From Erythrobacter mangrovi (lineage in GTDB: Bacteria; Pseudomonadota; Alphaproteobacteria; Sphingomonadales; Sphingomonadaceae), in contig NZ_CP053921.1 of assembly GCF_013260645.1 (NCBI RefSeq), forward strand, positions 186,001 to 250,000: a stretch of DNA of 64,000 nt, written 5' to 3'. The translations under genes were made by a program, and so were the position numbers. The stretch's first letter is position 1; each line of letters begins with the position of its first letter. Below the pieces are notes generated by a model. That model was not told the origin of the DNA, did not search any database, and saw only the letters and a list, made by a program, of their open reading frames with translations. Of this stretch, positions 43,236-51,840 are shown one piece after another.

Positions 43236-44555
43236 ATGTCCGATCTCTTCCCCGACAGCCTGCCGACGCCCGCCCTTGGCGACCCCTCGCACGAGGACGC
43301 GCCGCTCGCCGACCGCCTTCGCCCCGCAACGCTTGCCGATGTTGTCGGGCAGGATCACCTGACCGGGCCAGAGGGTGCGATCGGCCGGATGGTCGCCTCC
43401 GGACGTCTCTCCAGCATGATCCTGTGGGGCCCCCCAGGTACCGGCAAGACCACGATCGCGCGCCTGCTGGCCGACAGCGTGGGCATGCGCTTTGCCAGCG
43501 TCAGCGCTGTGTTCAGCGGCGTTGCCGACCTCAAGAAGGCCTTTGCCGAGGCCGACAGGGCCGCTGCAGCGGGCCAACGCACTCTGCTGTTCGTGGACGA
43601 AATCCACCGATTCAATCGTGCACAGCAGGACGGCTTCCTGCCCTTCGTCGAGCGCGGCACCGTCACGCTGGTCGGCGCCACGACCGAAAACCCCAGCTTT
43701 GCCCTCAACGCCGCACTCTTGAGCCGCGCACAGGTGCTGATCCTCCAGCGGCTCGATCACGAAGCGCTTGGCTCGCTGCTCGACCGCGCGGAGGAACTCG
43801 AAGGCCCCCTCCCCCTCACCCCCGAGGCGCGCGACGCCCTTGTCGCCAGTGCCGATGGCGACGGTCGCTTCCTGCTCAACCAGGCCGAAACGCTCTACAA
43901 CGCGAAGATTGCAGACCCGCTCGATCCGGCCGCGCTCGGCCAGTTCCTCCAGCGGCGCGTAGCGGTCTACGACAAGGACCGTGAGGGGCACTACAACCTC
44001 ATCTCCGCGCTCCACAAGGCGGTGCGCGGGTCGGACGTGCAGGCCAGCCTGTATTACCTCGCCCGCATGCTCACCGCCGGGGAGGAGCCACGCTTCCTCG
44101 CCCGCCGCTTGGTACGCATGGCGGTCGAAGATATCGGCATGGCCGACCCGCAGGCGCTAGTGCAGTGCATGGCGGCAAAGGACGCCTATGAATTCCTCGG
44201 CAGCCCCGAGGGAGAGCTCGCGCTGGTCCAGGCCTGCATCTACCTCGCCACCGCACCCAAATCGAACGCCGCCTACCTGGCCCAAGAGGCCTCTTTCAAG
44301 AGCGCGCGCGAGACCGGCAGCCTGATGCCACCGCAGAACATTCTCAACGCGCCCACCAAGCTGATGAAGGATATCGGATACGGATCGGGCTACAGCTACG
44401 ATCACGACACCGATGACGGCTTCTCCGGGGACAATTACTGGCCCGAAGAGATGGAACCCCAGGCCTACTACCAACCGGTCGAGCGCGGCTTCGAACGCGA
44501 AGTGAGGAAGCGGCTCGACTATTGGGACAAGTTGCGAAGGGAGAGAGTTAAATGA
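43236..44555 (+). CDS. rarA: replication-associated recombination protein RarA (MgsA)
   Basis: AAA+ ATPase acting at stalled replication forks, 439 residues. Walker A LWGPPGTGKTTIARLL near 62, Walker B LLFVDEIHRFNRAQQD near 115, sensor 1 VGATTENPSF near 145, then the MgsA C-terminal domain (LVRMAVEDIGMADPQAL near 290; GYGSGYSYDHDTDDGFSGDN near 385). The start MSDLFPDSLPTP at 43236 is chosen over longer starts that would run into the padR operator. The stop overlaps the next gene (ATGA). Confidence 0.95.
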   Translation: MSDLFPDSLPTPALGDPSHEDAPLADRLRPATLADVVGQDHLTGPEGAIGRMVASGRLSSMILWGPPGTGKTTIARLLADSVGMRFASVSAVFSGVADLKKAFAEADRAAAAGQRTLLFVDEIHRFNRAQQDGFLPFVERGTVTLVGATTENPSFALNAALLSRAQVLILQRLDHEALGSLLDRAEELEGPLPLTPEARDALVASADGDGRFLLNQAETLYNAKIADPLDPAALGQFLQRRVAVYDKDREGHYNLISALHKAVRGSDVQASLYYLARMLTAGEEPRFLARRLVRMAVEDIGMADPQALVQCMAAKDAYEFLGSPEGELALVQACIYLATAPKSNAAYLAQEASFKSARETGSLMPPQNILNAPTKLMKDIGYGSGYSYDHDTDDGFSGDNYWPEEMEPQAYYQPVERGFEREVRKRLDYWDKLRRERVK

Positions 44556-45232
44556 TTCAGCGGACTGCCGGTATATTGTTCGGCCTGGCTATCACCATTC
44601 TGGCAGCGCCAGCCCAAGCGGCCCCGGACCTTGCAGCTTGCAACGAACTGGGGACTGACCCTGATCCGCTAAATCCCCGGACCGAAGCGCCGGAGTTACC
44701 CGCGGACTGGGCAGACATCGCGCAGGCCTCTCGCGAATGGCTGGCTGTCTCCACTGAACTGGGATCAACCCACTGCAGCTACATCGGCTGGATCGCGAAA
44801 TTCCGTAGCTTCGACCGCGTTGCAGACCGCTTTCTCGGTATCTCATGGTCGGGATACGAGGCCTTTGGCTATCTCCTGATTGACCAGTCGGGATCCGGCA
44901 CGGATCTCGACACTGGGGCTAAGCCTGTGATTTCGCCGAGCGGCAGCTTCTTCGCCACAATTCAATGGTCCGACGCCGGATGGGGCGGCTTCGAAGGCTT
45001 CGCGGTCTATCGCATCCTCTCACGTAGGATCGAACCGCAGCACGTCGATACGGATTTGCCGTGGGCCGGCTGGCGGATCGACCGCTGGGAGGGCGAAGAA
45101 TGCGTCCATCTCTCGGCAGTGCCATACAGTGTCGGCAACGCAACCGCTCCGCGCGACAGCTACGTCGCCGTTGCCGACAACGGCTGGAAATTGGCCAAGG
45201 GTGACACCTGTGCAGCACCCGATACGGATTGA
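44552..45232 (+). CDS. exported protein of unknown function
   Basis: A 226-residue protein with a signal peptide (IQRTAGILFGLAITILAAPA then QA). The mature part is Trp/Asp-rich, with Cys near the start (LAACNELG), a central block (CSYIGWIAKFRSFDRVADRF) and Cys near the end (GDTCAAPDTD), so disulfides are plausible. No known domain is recognised. Its ATG overlaps the rarA stop, so it is translated from the same transcript, though a joint role is not evident. Confidence 0.65.
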   Translation: MIQRTAGILFGLAITILAAPAQAAPDLAACNELGTDPDPLNPRTEAPELPADWADIAQASREWLAVSTELGSTHCSYIGWIAKFRSFDRVADRFLGISWSGYEAFGYLLIDQSGSGTDLDTGAKPVISPSGSFFATIQWSDAGWGGFEGFAVYRILSRRIEPQHVDTDLPWAGWRIDRWEGEECVHLSAVPYSVGNATAPRDSYVAVADNGWKLAKGDTCAAPDTD

Positions 45233-46121
45233 CCGCTTCACCCATTTCCTCGCCATCGACTGGTCGGGAGCGAAGGGGGAACGGCAGAAGGGGATCGCGC
45301 TATCGCTTGCCGATGCGAGTGGCGGACCGCCCGTATTGATCGATCGCGACACGGCGTGGAGCCGCGAGGAGGTGTTGCACATCCTGCGCCACGAATTGCC
45401 ACCCGATACGCTGGTAGGCATGGACCTTGGCATAGCATTGCCCTTCGCCGATGCGGGTGCCTTCTTCCCGGGTTGGGACGAGAGTCCCGATAACGCGAAG
45501 GAGCTTTGGGCGCTGATCGATCGGATCTGCGCGGACGATCCGTATCTCGAATCTGGAAGCTTCGTGACCCATCCCGAAGCCGCCCGATATTTTCGCCATT
45601 CGCGCGATCATGTAGGCGATCGTTTCCACTTGCCCAATGCACCGACCCGCGAAGGCCGGTTTCGCATTGCGGAACAGGCACAACGCAATCGCAACGTGCG
45701 CCCGGTGAGCAATTTCAACCTGGTCGGCGCGGCGCAGGTCGGCAAGTCGAGCCTCACCGGCATGCGCCTGCTCAACCGGCTGCGCGATCGCGTCTCCGTC
45801 TGGCCCATCGATCCCCTGCCCGAGGGCGGTCCGGTGGTAGTAGAGATTTACACCAGCATTGCCGCGCGCGCATCGGGTGTCGGGGGCGAAACCGGCGGCG
45901 CCAAGACCAAGCTGCGCAGCTACGAGGAGCTCAACGCCGCACTCGATCGCCTGAACACGCCACCCGTTGCGGGGGCCGGGCCGATCGACGACCATTCCTC
46001 CGACGCCCTGGTCACTGCCGCCTGGCTGCGTTCGGTTGCGGAAGATCCCGCGCACTGGAACCCTGAAGGCCTCACCGCCGAAATCGCGCGAACAGAGGGC
46101 TGGACTTTCGGCGCATTGTAA
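45210..46121 (+). CDS. DUF429-like predicted nuclease, RNase H fold
   Basis: A 303-residue protein starting near HPIRIDRFTHFLAIDWSG. The DWSG strand, the MDLGIALPFA strand near residue 70 and the EIYTSIAARASG and DDHSSDALVTAAW blocks near 215 and 265 fit the RNase H-like fold of DUF429 proteins, with acidic residues on three strands. Nuclease activity is a family prediction. GTG at 45210 with AAGG nine bases upstream is the best start and overlaps the preceding gene by 23 bases; GTG 45201 is an alternative. Followed by tRNA-Thr. Confidence 0.65.
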   Translation: MQHPIRIDRFTHFLAIDWSGAKGERQKGIALSLADASGGPPVLIDRDTAWSREEVLHILRHELPPDTLVGMDLGIALPFADAGAFFPGWDESPDNAKELWALIDRICADDPYLESGSFVTHPEAARYFRHSRDHVGDRFHLPNAPTREGRFRIAEQAQRNRNVRPVSNFNLVGAAQVGKSSLTGMRLLNRLRDRVSVWPIDPLPEGGPVVVEIYTSIAARASGVGGETGGAKTKLRSYEELNAALDRLNTPPVAGAGPIDDHSSDALVTAAWLRSVAEDPAHWNPEGLTAEIARTEGWTFGAL

Positions 46122-46145
46122 ACCAAATGCGCGCGCCTGTGCCGT

Positions 46146-46221
46146 GCCGGTTTAGCTCAGTTGGTAGAGCAGTTGATTTGTAATCATCAGGCCAGGGGTT
46201 CGAATCCTCTAACCGGCACCA
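46146..46221 (+). tRNA. tRNA-Thr (anticodon TGT)
   Basis: A 76-base tRNA. Acceptor GCCGGTT pairs with AACCGGC, then A and encoded CCA. The D arm has AGTTGGTAGA, the anticodon loop TTTGTAA gives TGT, and the T arm has GGTTCGAATCC. The next gene on the minus strand ends one base after it. Confidence 0.95.
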
Positions 46222-46482
46222 CTATTCCTCTTCGCCAGCCGCCATTAGGTCCATGAAGTTGCGGGCCGCCTCGCGGTCTTCCTCCTGCTTGAACGCGACA
46301 TCGAGGTCTGGCGCGGCCCCCAGCATGTAGAGCAGCGTCCACAGCGCGAAACGCTTGCTGCGGTCCTTCTCGAGCCCGAAGTCGACGAGGCAATGCTCGA
46401 TCCCTGCCTCAAGCGCGGCGGGCACAATCGCGGTCGGATCGTCGCTGCCGAAATAACGGCGGAAGAGGTCGTCGAGCTGCAT
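46222..46482 (-). CDS. small acidic helical protein of unknown function
   Basis: An 86-residue protein, MQLDDLFRRYFGSDD start, fully helical, with FALWTLLYMLGAAPDLDVAF in the middle and an acidic tail. No signal, membrane segment or known motif. A 21-codon longer start exists but its composition is unlike a protein N-terminus. It ends directly at the tRNA-Thr gene. Probably a conserved small sphingomonad protein. Confidence 0.6.
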   Translation of the reverse strand: MQLDDLFRRYFGSDDPTAIVPAALEAGIEHCLVDFGLEKDRSKRFALWTLLYMLGAAPDLDVAFKQEEDREAARNFMDLMAAGEEE

Positions 46483-46579
46483 GCCTGCGCGATAGGGCCA
46501 CTTACACTTGATGGGAAGCGCGAACGAGAAGGGCGGCCAAGCCACTGCCTGACCGCCCCTCGCTATCCTACCAAACGGC

Positions 46580-47464
46580 TTACTGTGCCGATTCGTCGGC
46601 AGTTTCCTCAGCCGGGGGCGACGCGGTCGAGCCCGAGGCCGTTCCGCTACCCATTACCAGCGCATCGCCGCTCGCTGCGAGACTACCCGCGGGGATCGCC
46701 AGCTGCTGGCCCTGGGCATCGACGATGACCTGCTGCACGCGTCCCCGCGCATCGCCGACAACTTGGCGGACCTCGCCGATCTCGGCACCATCGGGCGCGA
46801 CCACCGGCATGCCGGGAGCAACGGCGAAAGCCCCGTCACCCGCTGCGGCACCGCTTCCGGCAACCGCAAGCATATTGCCTCCGATCATTCCTGCGCCGCT
46901 GCCTGCGGCTGATCCGGCAGCGCTCGCCGAACCAGCGAGAGTGCCAGCTTGCCCCGCAAGGCCGGTCGCCCGGTCGCGTGCATCGCCGACGGCGGGTGTG
47001 GCGACATTGCGCACGGTCCCGGCGGTTGCGCGGACGCGGCCCGCAGTCTCGCCTACGATACCGCTCGCGGCGTCGGTACCGAGAAGTTGTGCGTTGGCAC
47101 TACCCGAACCCGATGCACTGCCGCTGCCCGAGGCTGATCCGTCTGCGGACCCCACGGGGGTAGCGAGCAGTTGGCTGGTCGTCGCCTCGATCCCGGTATC
47201 GACCGAGCGATCGACCGCTACCGTGCCGGAATTGCGATCGACGTTCTGGCTACCACGGGTGCGGGCATCGGCGCGTGCCGACCCACGCGTTGCGGAACGT
47301 ACCGTGGTGGTCGTGCGATCAATCAGAGGCCCGGCAACCCCGGTGACCCTGCCCGTTACGCCGCCGGTGACCTGGCCCAGGCCGCTGCCCGACAGCAGTT
47401 GGGCGTGGGCCTGCGGAGCAGCAAAAAGAGTGAGTGCCGAAGCGGCAAGGAGAAGCTTTTTCAT
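46580..47464 (-). CDS. exported low-complexity protein with PRC-barrel-like C-terminus
   Basis: A 294-residue protein with a clear signal peptide (MKKLLLAASALTLFAAPQA). Residues 22-200 are low complexity, rich in Gly, Ser, Ala and Thr, with GSxSGSGSASGSGSA runs. Residues 215-265 resemble a PRC-barrel or similar beta fold (GMPVVAPDGAEIGEVRQVVG, then VQQVIVDAQGQQLAIP). It may be an envelope or matrix protein. A copy of the ECF promoter GGATTAAAC-N13-CGTTTT lies upstream at 47524-47551, tying it to the sigma factor cluster. Confidence 0.75.
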   Translation of the reverse strand: MKKLLLAASALTLFAAPQAHAQLLSGSGLGQVTGGVTGRVTGVAGPLIDRTTTTVRSATRGSARADARTRGSQNVDRNSGTVAVDRSVDTGIEATTSQLLATPVGSADGSASGSGSASGSGSANAQLLGTDAASGIVGETAGRVRATAGTVRNVATPAVGDARDRATGLAGQAGTLAGSASAAGSAAGSGAGMIGGNMLAVAGSGAAAGDGAFAVAPGMPVVAPDGAEIGEVRQVVGDARGRVQQVIVDAQGQQLAIPAGSLAASGDALVMGSGTASGSTASPPAEETADESAQ

Positions 47465-47523
47465 CGATCTTTCCTTTCGTCTCGGCAGGCGCGCGAGGAG
47501 GATTGTGCGCCTGCTACGAAGGG

Positions 47524-47551
47524 AAAACGGATGCCATGCGGTGTTTAATCC
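47524..47551 (-). promoter_or_regulatory. ECF-type promoter of the low-complexity exported protein
   Basis: Minus strand GGATTAAAC (47551 to 47543), 13 bases, CGTTTT (47529 to 47524). It has the same element and spacing as the promoters at 48831-48862 and 50572-50599, about 60 bases before the start codon. Confidence 0.7.
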
Positions 47552-47569
47552 ATCACTCGCGAATATTTC

Positions 47570-48796
47570 TCAAAGGCCCTTGCACGATGCACAGACGAGC
47601 CCGCGCCCATAGACCGGATCGGTCCCCTTCCTGCCTAGATCGAGTGCCTCACCGTCAAGCGCCGCGCGCCAGTTGCGATTATCGCCCAGGGCCAGGGCGA
47701 CGCGGGCGGCGACCAGCGGGGCGGCAAACGAGGTACCGCGCAGTCTCTGGCGCTTTCCCTTGGCGTTGAGAGCTCGAATGTCCGCCCCGGGTGCAGCGTA
47801 GTCGAGATGCAGCGCACGGCCAGCTTCGAGCAGCGCGTGGCGCCTACCGTCAACGGCGGTTACCGCAACTACTCCTTGGTAGCTCGCAGGATAGGCCGGT
47901 GGCGCGGCAGGACCGGCATTTCCCACGGCCGCCACAACTACCACGCCTTTACGCTGGGCGGCCTCGATGGCGCGTGCGAGCACCGGGTTCTGCGGTCCAA
48001 CCAGGCTGATTGTTACTACGCGGCTGCCTTCGGTCACAAGCCACCCGAGACCCTTGGCGATGGCGAGTGCATTTCCGCCTGCCTTGTCGGTTCCGTATAC
48101 GTCGGCGACGCGTATCGCAGTTGCCCCGGCCGAAGCCAGCAGGCTGGCGACAGCGCTGCCGTGATTGCTGGGATAGGGCGCGCCGCGCGCGAATCCCTTG
48201 CTCGCAACGACGGGGACCGCCCTGCCGGGGGCACCGTCGATCATGCCGACCGGAACGCTTGGTCCAAGTCCACCTGTTGCGGCATTGGCGACCGGAAGCA
48301 CTGTTCTGCGCGTTGCGCCCGACTGGAAATGCAGGTTGTCGGCGGCGACCGTCGCCTCGGGCATCAAGCGCGTCAATTCGCGCTCGGCCTCGGCCAGACT
48401 CATTCCCTCGGGAACGCCTAGGCGCGTTACAATGAAGTCGAGGCCCTCTACCAATTTGACTTCGAGCACCGTGAATCCGGCGGCCGTTGCTCGCTTGAGC
48501 GACGCCGTATCGACTTCCATCGCCAGCAGCTCCCCGCGTCGGGCGGGTTCGCCGCGCATATCAAGCGCAATCGTATCGCGGTTCCGACGCACCAGCCGAT
48601 CGATCGCACGCAGGCGCTCGCGCGCAAGGTTTCCTGCGGTCTGGCTGGTTGTCTCCAGCACTTCGTCCAGCGTGTCCGTCATCGTGTCCAGAACCTCCCC
48701 CACGCGAGGGAGCGGCGTGCCGGGCAGTGTCACCTGGGCAGCGAGCGGCGCAGCCAGCATGGCCAAGAGGGCCGGGATGAGGAAAATGCGGCGCAT
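47570..48796 (-). CDS. exported subtilisin-like serine protease (S8)
   Basis: A 408-residue protease with a signal peptide (MRRIFLIPALLAMLAAPLAA). An N-terminal region (about 22-175) that may be an inhibitor or dimer module precedes the S8 domain. The catalytic triad is visible: Asp in VGMIDGAPG near 187, His in SNHGSAVASLLA near 212 and Ser in GTSFAAPLVAA near 356; the oxyanion Asn is in AVGNAGP near 293. Divergent from the ECF sigma gene and driven from the shared palindromic promoter. It may act on envelope proteins or on the anti-sigma factor; the latter is speculation. Confidence 0.88.
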   Translation of the reverse strand: MRRIFLIPALLAMLAAPLAAQVTLPGTPLPRVGEVLDTMTDTLDEVLETTSQTAGNLARERLRAIDRLVRRNRDTIALDMRGEPARRGELLAMEVDTASLKRATAAGFTVLEVKLVEGLDFIVTRLGVPEGMSLAEAERELTRLMPEATVAADNLHFQSGATRRTVLPVANAATGGLGPSVPVGMIDGAPGRAVPVVASKGFARGAPYPSNHGSAVASLLASAGATAIRVADVYGTDKAGGNALAIAKGLGWLVTEGSRVVTISLVGPQNPVLARAIEAAQRKGVVVVAAVGNAGPAAPPAYPASYQGVVAVTAVDGRRHALLEAGRALHLDYAAPGADIRALNAKGKRQRLRGTSFAAPLVAARVALALGDNRNWRAALDGEALDLGRKGTDPVYGRGLVCASCKGL

Positions 48797-48830
48797 TGGT
48801 GTGCTCTTTCTCCTAAACGCGATTAAGCAT

Positions 48831-48862
48831 GGATGAAACGCACCGGGCGGTTCGTTTAATCC
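48831..48862. promoter_or_regulatory. interleaved bidirectional ECF promoter
   Basis: Plus strand: GGATGAAAC (48831-48839), 13 bases, CGTTTA (48853-48858), toward the sigma gene. Minus strand: GGATTAAAC (48862 to 48854), 13 bases, CGTTTC (48840 to 48835), toward the protease. The -35 of each promoter overlaps the -10 of the other, making one inverted repeat GGATGAAACG-N12-CGTTTAATCC. This implies autoactivation of the sigma gene and co-induction of the protease. Confidence 0.75.
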
Positions 48863-48878
48863 GTGGAAGGCACAGACA

Positions 48879-49367
48879 CTGGGCACATCGTTCGAGCAGG
48901 ACCTGCTGGCACTCTTGCCCCGGCTGCGAAGATTCGCGGTCGGGCTGTGCGGCAATCCTGCCGACGGTGACGATCTGTGCCAAATGACCCTCGAGCGCGC
49001 GCTCGCCAATCGCACCAAGTGGCAGGAAGGCACGCGGCTCGACAGTTGGATGTATCGCGTGATGCGCAATATCTGGATCGACGAGGGCCGCGCTACCACG
49101 CGGCGCCGTGAGACCTTCGTGGACCCCGACGCCGGCCTGTCAGTCGGCGGCGATGGCGCGCAGGAGCATGCCGTCGAACTTTCCATGGTCGACCGCGCAA
49201 TGCAGCAATTGCCGCAAGAGCAGCGCGAGGCGGTGCTGTTGGTGATGGTCGAGGGCTATGCCTACAAAGAGGCCGCCGAAATTGTCGGTTGCCCGGTCGG
49301 TACGCTCAATTCGCGCCTAGTGCGCGGGCGCGATGCGCTGCTTGATCTCTTGGGAGAAGCGTCGTGA
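48879..49367 (+). CDS. ECF-type RNA polymerase sigma factor, CTG start
   Basis: A 162-residue sigma factor. Region 2 is FEQDLLALLPRLRRFAVGLC and NPADGDDLCQMTLERAL, and region 4 is LPQEQREAVLLVMVEGYAYK and EAAEIVGCPVGTLNSRLVRGR. The frame is closed by a stop at 48834 and has no ATG, GTG or TTG before 48915. CTG at 48879 with GGAAGG eight bases upstream includes the conserved first helix, so I start there; the TTG at 48915 would lose twelve residues of it. The gene carries its own promoter type upstream and is coupled to the anti-sigma gene (GTGA overlap). Confidence 0.85.
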   Translation: MGTSFEQDLLALLPRLRRFAVGLCGNPADGDDLCQMTLERALANRTKWQEGTRLDSWMYRVMRNIWIDEGRATTRRRETFVDPDAGLSVGGDGAQEHAVELSMVDRAMQQLPQEQREAVLLVMVEGYAYKEAAEIVGCPVGTLNSRLVRGRDALLDLLGEAS

Positions 49368-50059
49368 CGATCACCCCCGAAGAGCTGACTGCTTTTGCCG
49401 ACGGCGAATTGTCGGGCGAGCGCGAAGCGCAGATCGCCGCGGCGATTGAGGCCGATCCCGAGCTGGCGCGCAAAGTCGCGGCGCATCGCGCTCTCAAGGC
49501 TCGCCTGGCAGGACATTTCGACCCGATTGTAGAGCAGCCGGTACCCGAAGCCCTGGCCACCATGCTTCAACCGAAGCTGGCGGAGGTCGTCGACCTAGCC
49601 GCCGCGCGCGAGCGGATCGAGGCACGGCGCACCCTTCCGCGTTGGGGCTGGGTCGTTGGCCCCGCCCTCGCCGCTTCGCTGGCACTGGCGATGTTCCTGC
49701 CGCGCGGAGGTGAGGTGCAGGAAGGCTATGCCGACGCGCAGCTAGCCAGCACTCTCGACAGTCAGCTGGTCGCCGACCAACCGGTGTCTGCGGAGACCCG
49801 CATCCTGCTGAGCTTCCGCAACGACGCAGGCAGATATTGCCGTGCCTTTAGTGGCAAGGAAGGCGGCGGGATTGCCTGCCGTGACGACGAGGGCTGGAAA
49901 TTGGAAGCACTCGGCAAGGGCTCAACCACCGCATCGACGGACTACCGGATGGCCGGCGCCGGCGAGGCCGAGCTGCTCGCCAGGGCACAGGAAATGGCCA
50001 AGGGCCCGGCGCTCGATGCACAGGCCGAAGCTAGTGCCAAGGCCAGCGGCTGGCGCTGA
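49364..50059 (+). CDS. membrane-bound anti-sigma factor
   Basis: A 231-residue protein. The N-terminal 90 residues (EELTAFADGELSGEREAQIA, then PELARKVAAHRALKARL) have the AFADGEL signature of cytoplasmic anti-sigma domains, without the zinc-binding His-Cys-Cys motif. One membrane segment (about 94-113, WGWVVGPALAASLALAMFL) leads to a periplasmic domain of 115 residues with two Cys (GRYCRAFSG and GIACRDDEG). It should hold the sigma factor at the membrane until an envelope signal arrives. Start GTG at 49364 overlaps the sigma stop. Confidence 0.85.
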   Translation: MTITPEELTAFADGELSGEREAQIAAAIEADPELARKVAAHRALKARLAGHFDPIVEQPVPEALATMLQPKLAEVVDLAAARERIEARRTLPRWGWVVGPALAASLALAMFLPRGGEVQEGYADAQLASTLDSQLVADQPVSAETRILLSFRNDAGRYCRAFSGKEGGGIACRDDEGWKLEALGKGSTTASTDYRMAGAGEAELLARAQEMAKGPALDAQAEASAKASGWR

Positions 50060-50086
50060 TTTCTCATGCTTAAAGACAACAAGAAA

Positions 50087-50118
50087 GGAAGGACCGGCGG
50101 GATGGGACCGGTCCTTCC
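50087..50118 (+). terminator. strong hairpin after the anti-sigma gene
   Basis: GGAAGGACCGG (50087-50097) and CCGGTCCTTCC (50108-50118) form a perfect 11-bp stem with a 10-base loop, 27 bases after the stop codon. No long T run follows, so it may be a transcription barrier from either side. Confidence 0.6.
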
Positions 50119-50180
50119 TCCAATTGCGCCGCCGCCTTGCTTGAGTAGGGACGGGCGACGGCGCGGCGGGAGCGGAACTG

Positions 50181-50522
50181 TCAGTTGACGATCGTCACGG
50201 TACCTTGGCGGTAGCCCTTCTCGGCCATGTCCTCGATATAATCGATCCGCTCATGCTTGAGTTCGTGGGCATACTCTTCCCACGCATCACGAGTGTCTTC
50301 GAGGTCGCTCGCGCGACGAAGGTCGCTGACCAACTCCTTCTGAGCTTCGCCGACATCGCTACGATAGTCGAACCAGCGACTGTTCTCGATTCCCGCGATC
50401 GGGCTGGTCAGGATCAGTGCCTCTTCGGCGCGCGCGACCTGCTCTTCGTAAAGCATCGGTGCGGCAGTTGCGGCGGTGGCGAGGCCAAGCGTCGCCAGCG
50501 AAACAAGTGAAAGCGTCTTCAT
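50181..50522 (-). CDS. small exported helical protein, member of the ECF cluster
   Basis: A 113-residue protein with a signal peptide (MKTLSLVSLATLGLATAATA). The mature 90 residues are helical and charged (EEQVARAEEALIL, SDVGEAQKELVSDLRRASDL, WEEYAHELKHERIDY) and have no cysteine. This resembles small periplasmic stress proteins, but no family is recognised. Its promoter GGATTAAAC-N13-CGTTTC (50572-50599) is the same as those of the sigma operon and protease, so envelope-stress induction is inferred. Confidence 0.72.
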   Translation of the reverse strand: MKTLSLVSLATLGLATAATAAPMLYEEQVARAEEALILTSPIAGIENSRWFDYRSDVGEAQKELVSDLRRASDLEDTRDAWEEYAHELKHERIDYIEDMAEKGYRQGTVTIVN

Positions 50523-50571
50523 GTCACACTCCTTTGGTTCGCGAGCCGCAGCTGGCGGCCCGTCTGGAAAG

Positions 50572-50599
50572 GAAACGAAGAGCGTTCGGAGTTTAATCC
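50572..50599 (-). promoter_or_regulatory. ECF-type promoter of the small exported protein
   Basis: Minus strand GGATTAAAC (50599 to 50591), 13 bases, CGTTTC (50577 to 50572), 50 bases before the start codon. Fourth copy of the cluster promoter. Confidence 0.72.
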
Positions 50600-50692
50600 A
50601 CGCCTCACAGCATTTCTCGCCCGCACCGCCCCCGACTGTGCTTGCAAGGCGGTGAATCGAGGATGCTCGCCTTCTGACGCAAAACCGACTAG

Positions 50693-51757
<1,065 letters not shown>

Positions 51758-51840
51758 CCAATACCCGCGCTAGGCACGCCCCAAGCGAAGGCGGCTTCCG
51801 CTTCGCGCAGGCATTGTTTAGGGCTGGCGTCGTGATCGCC

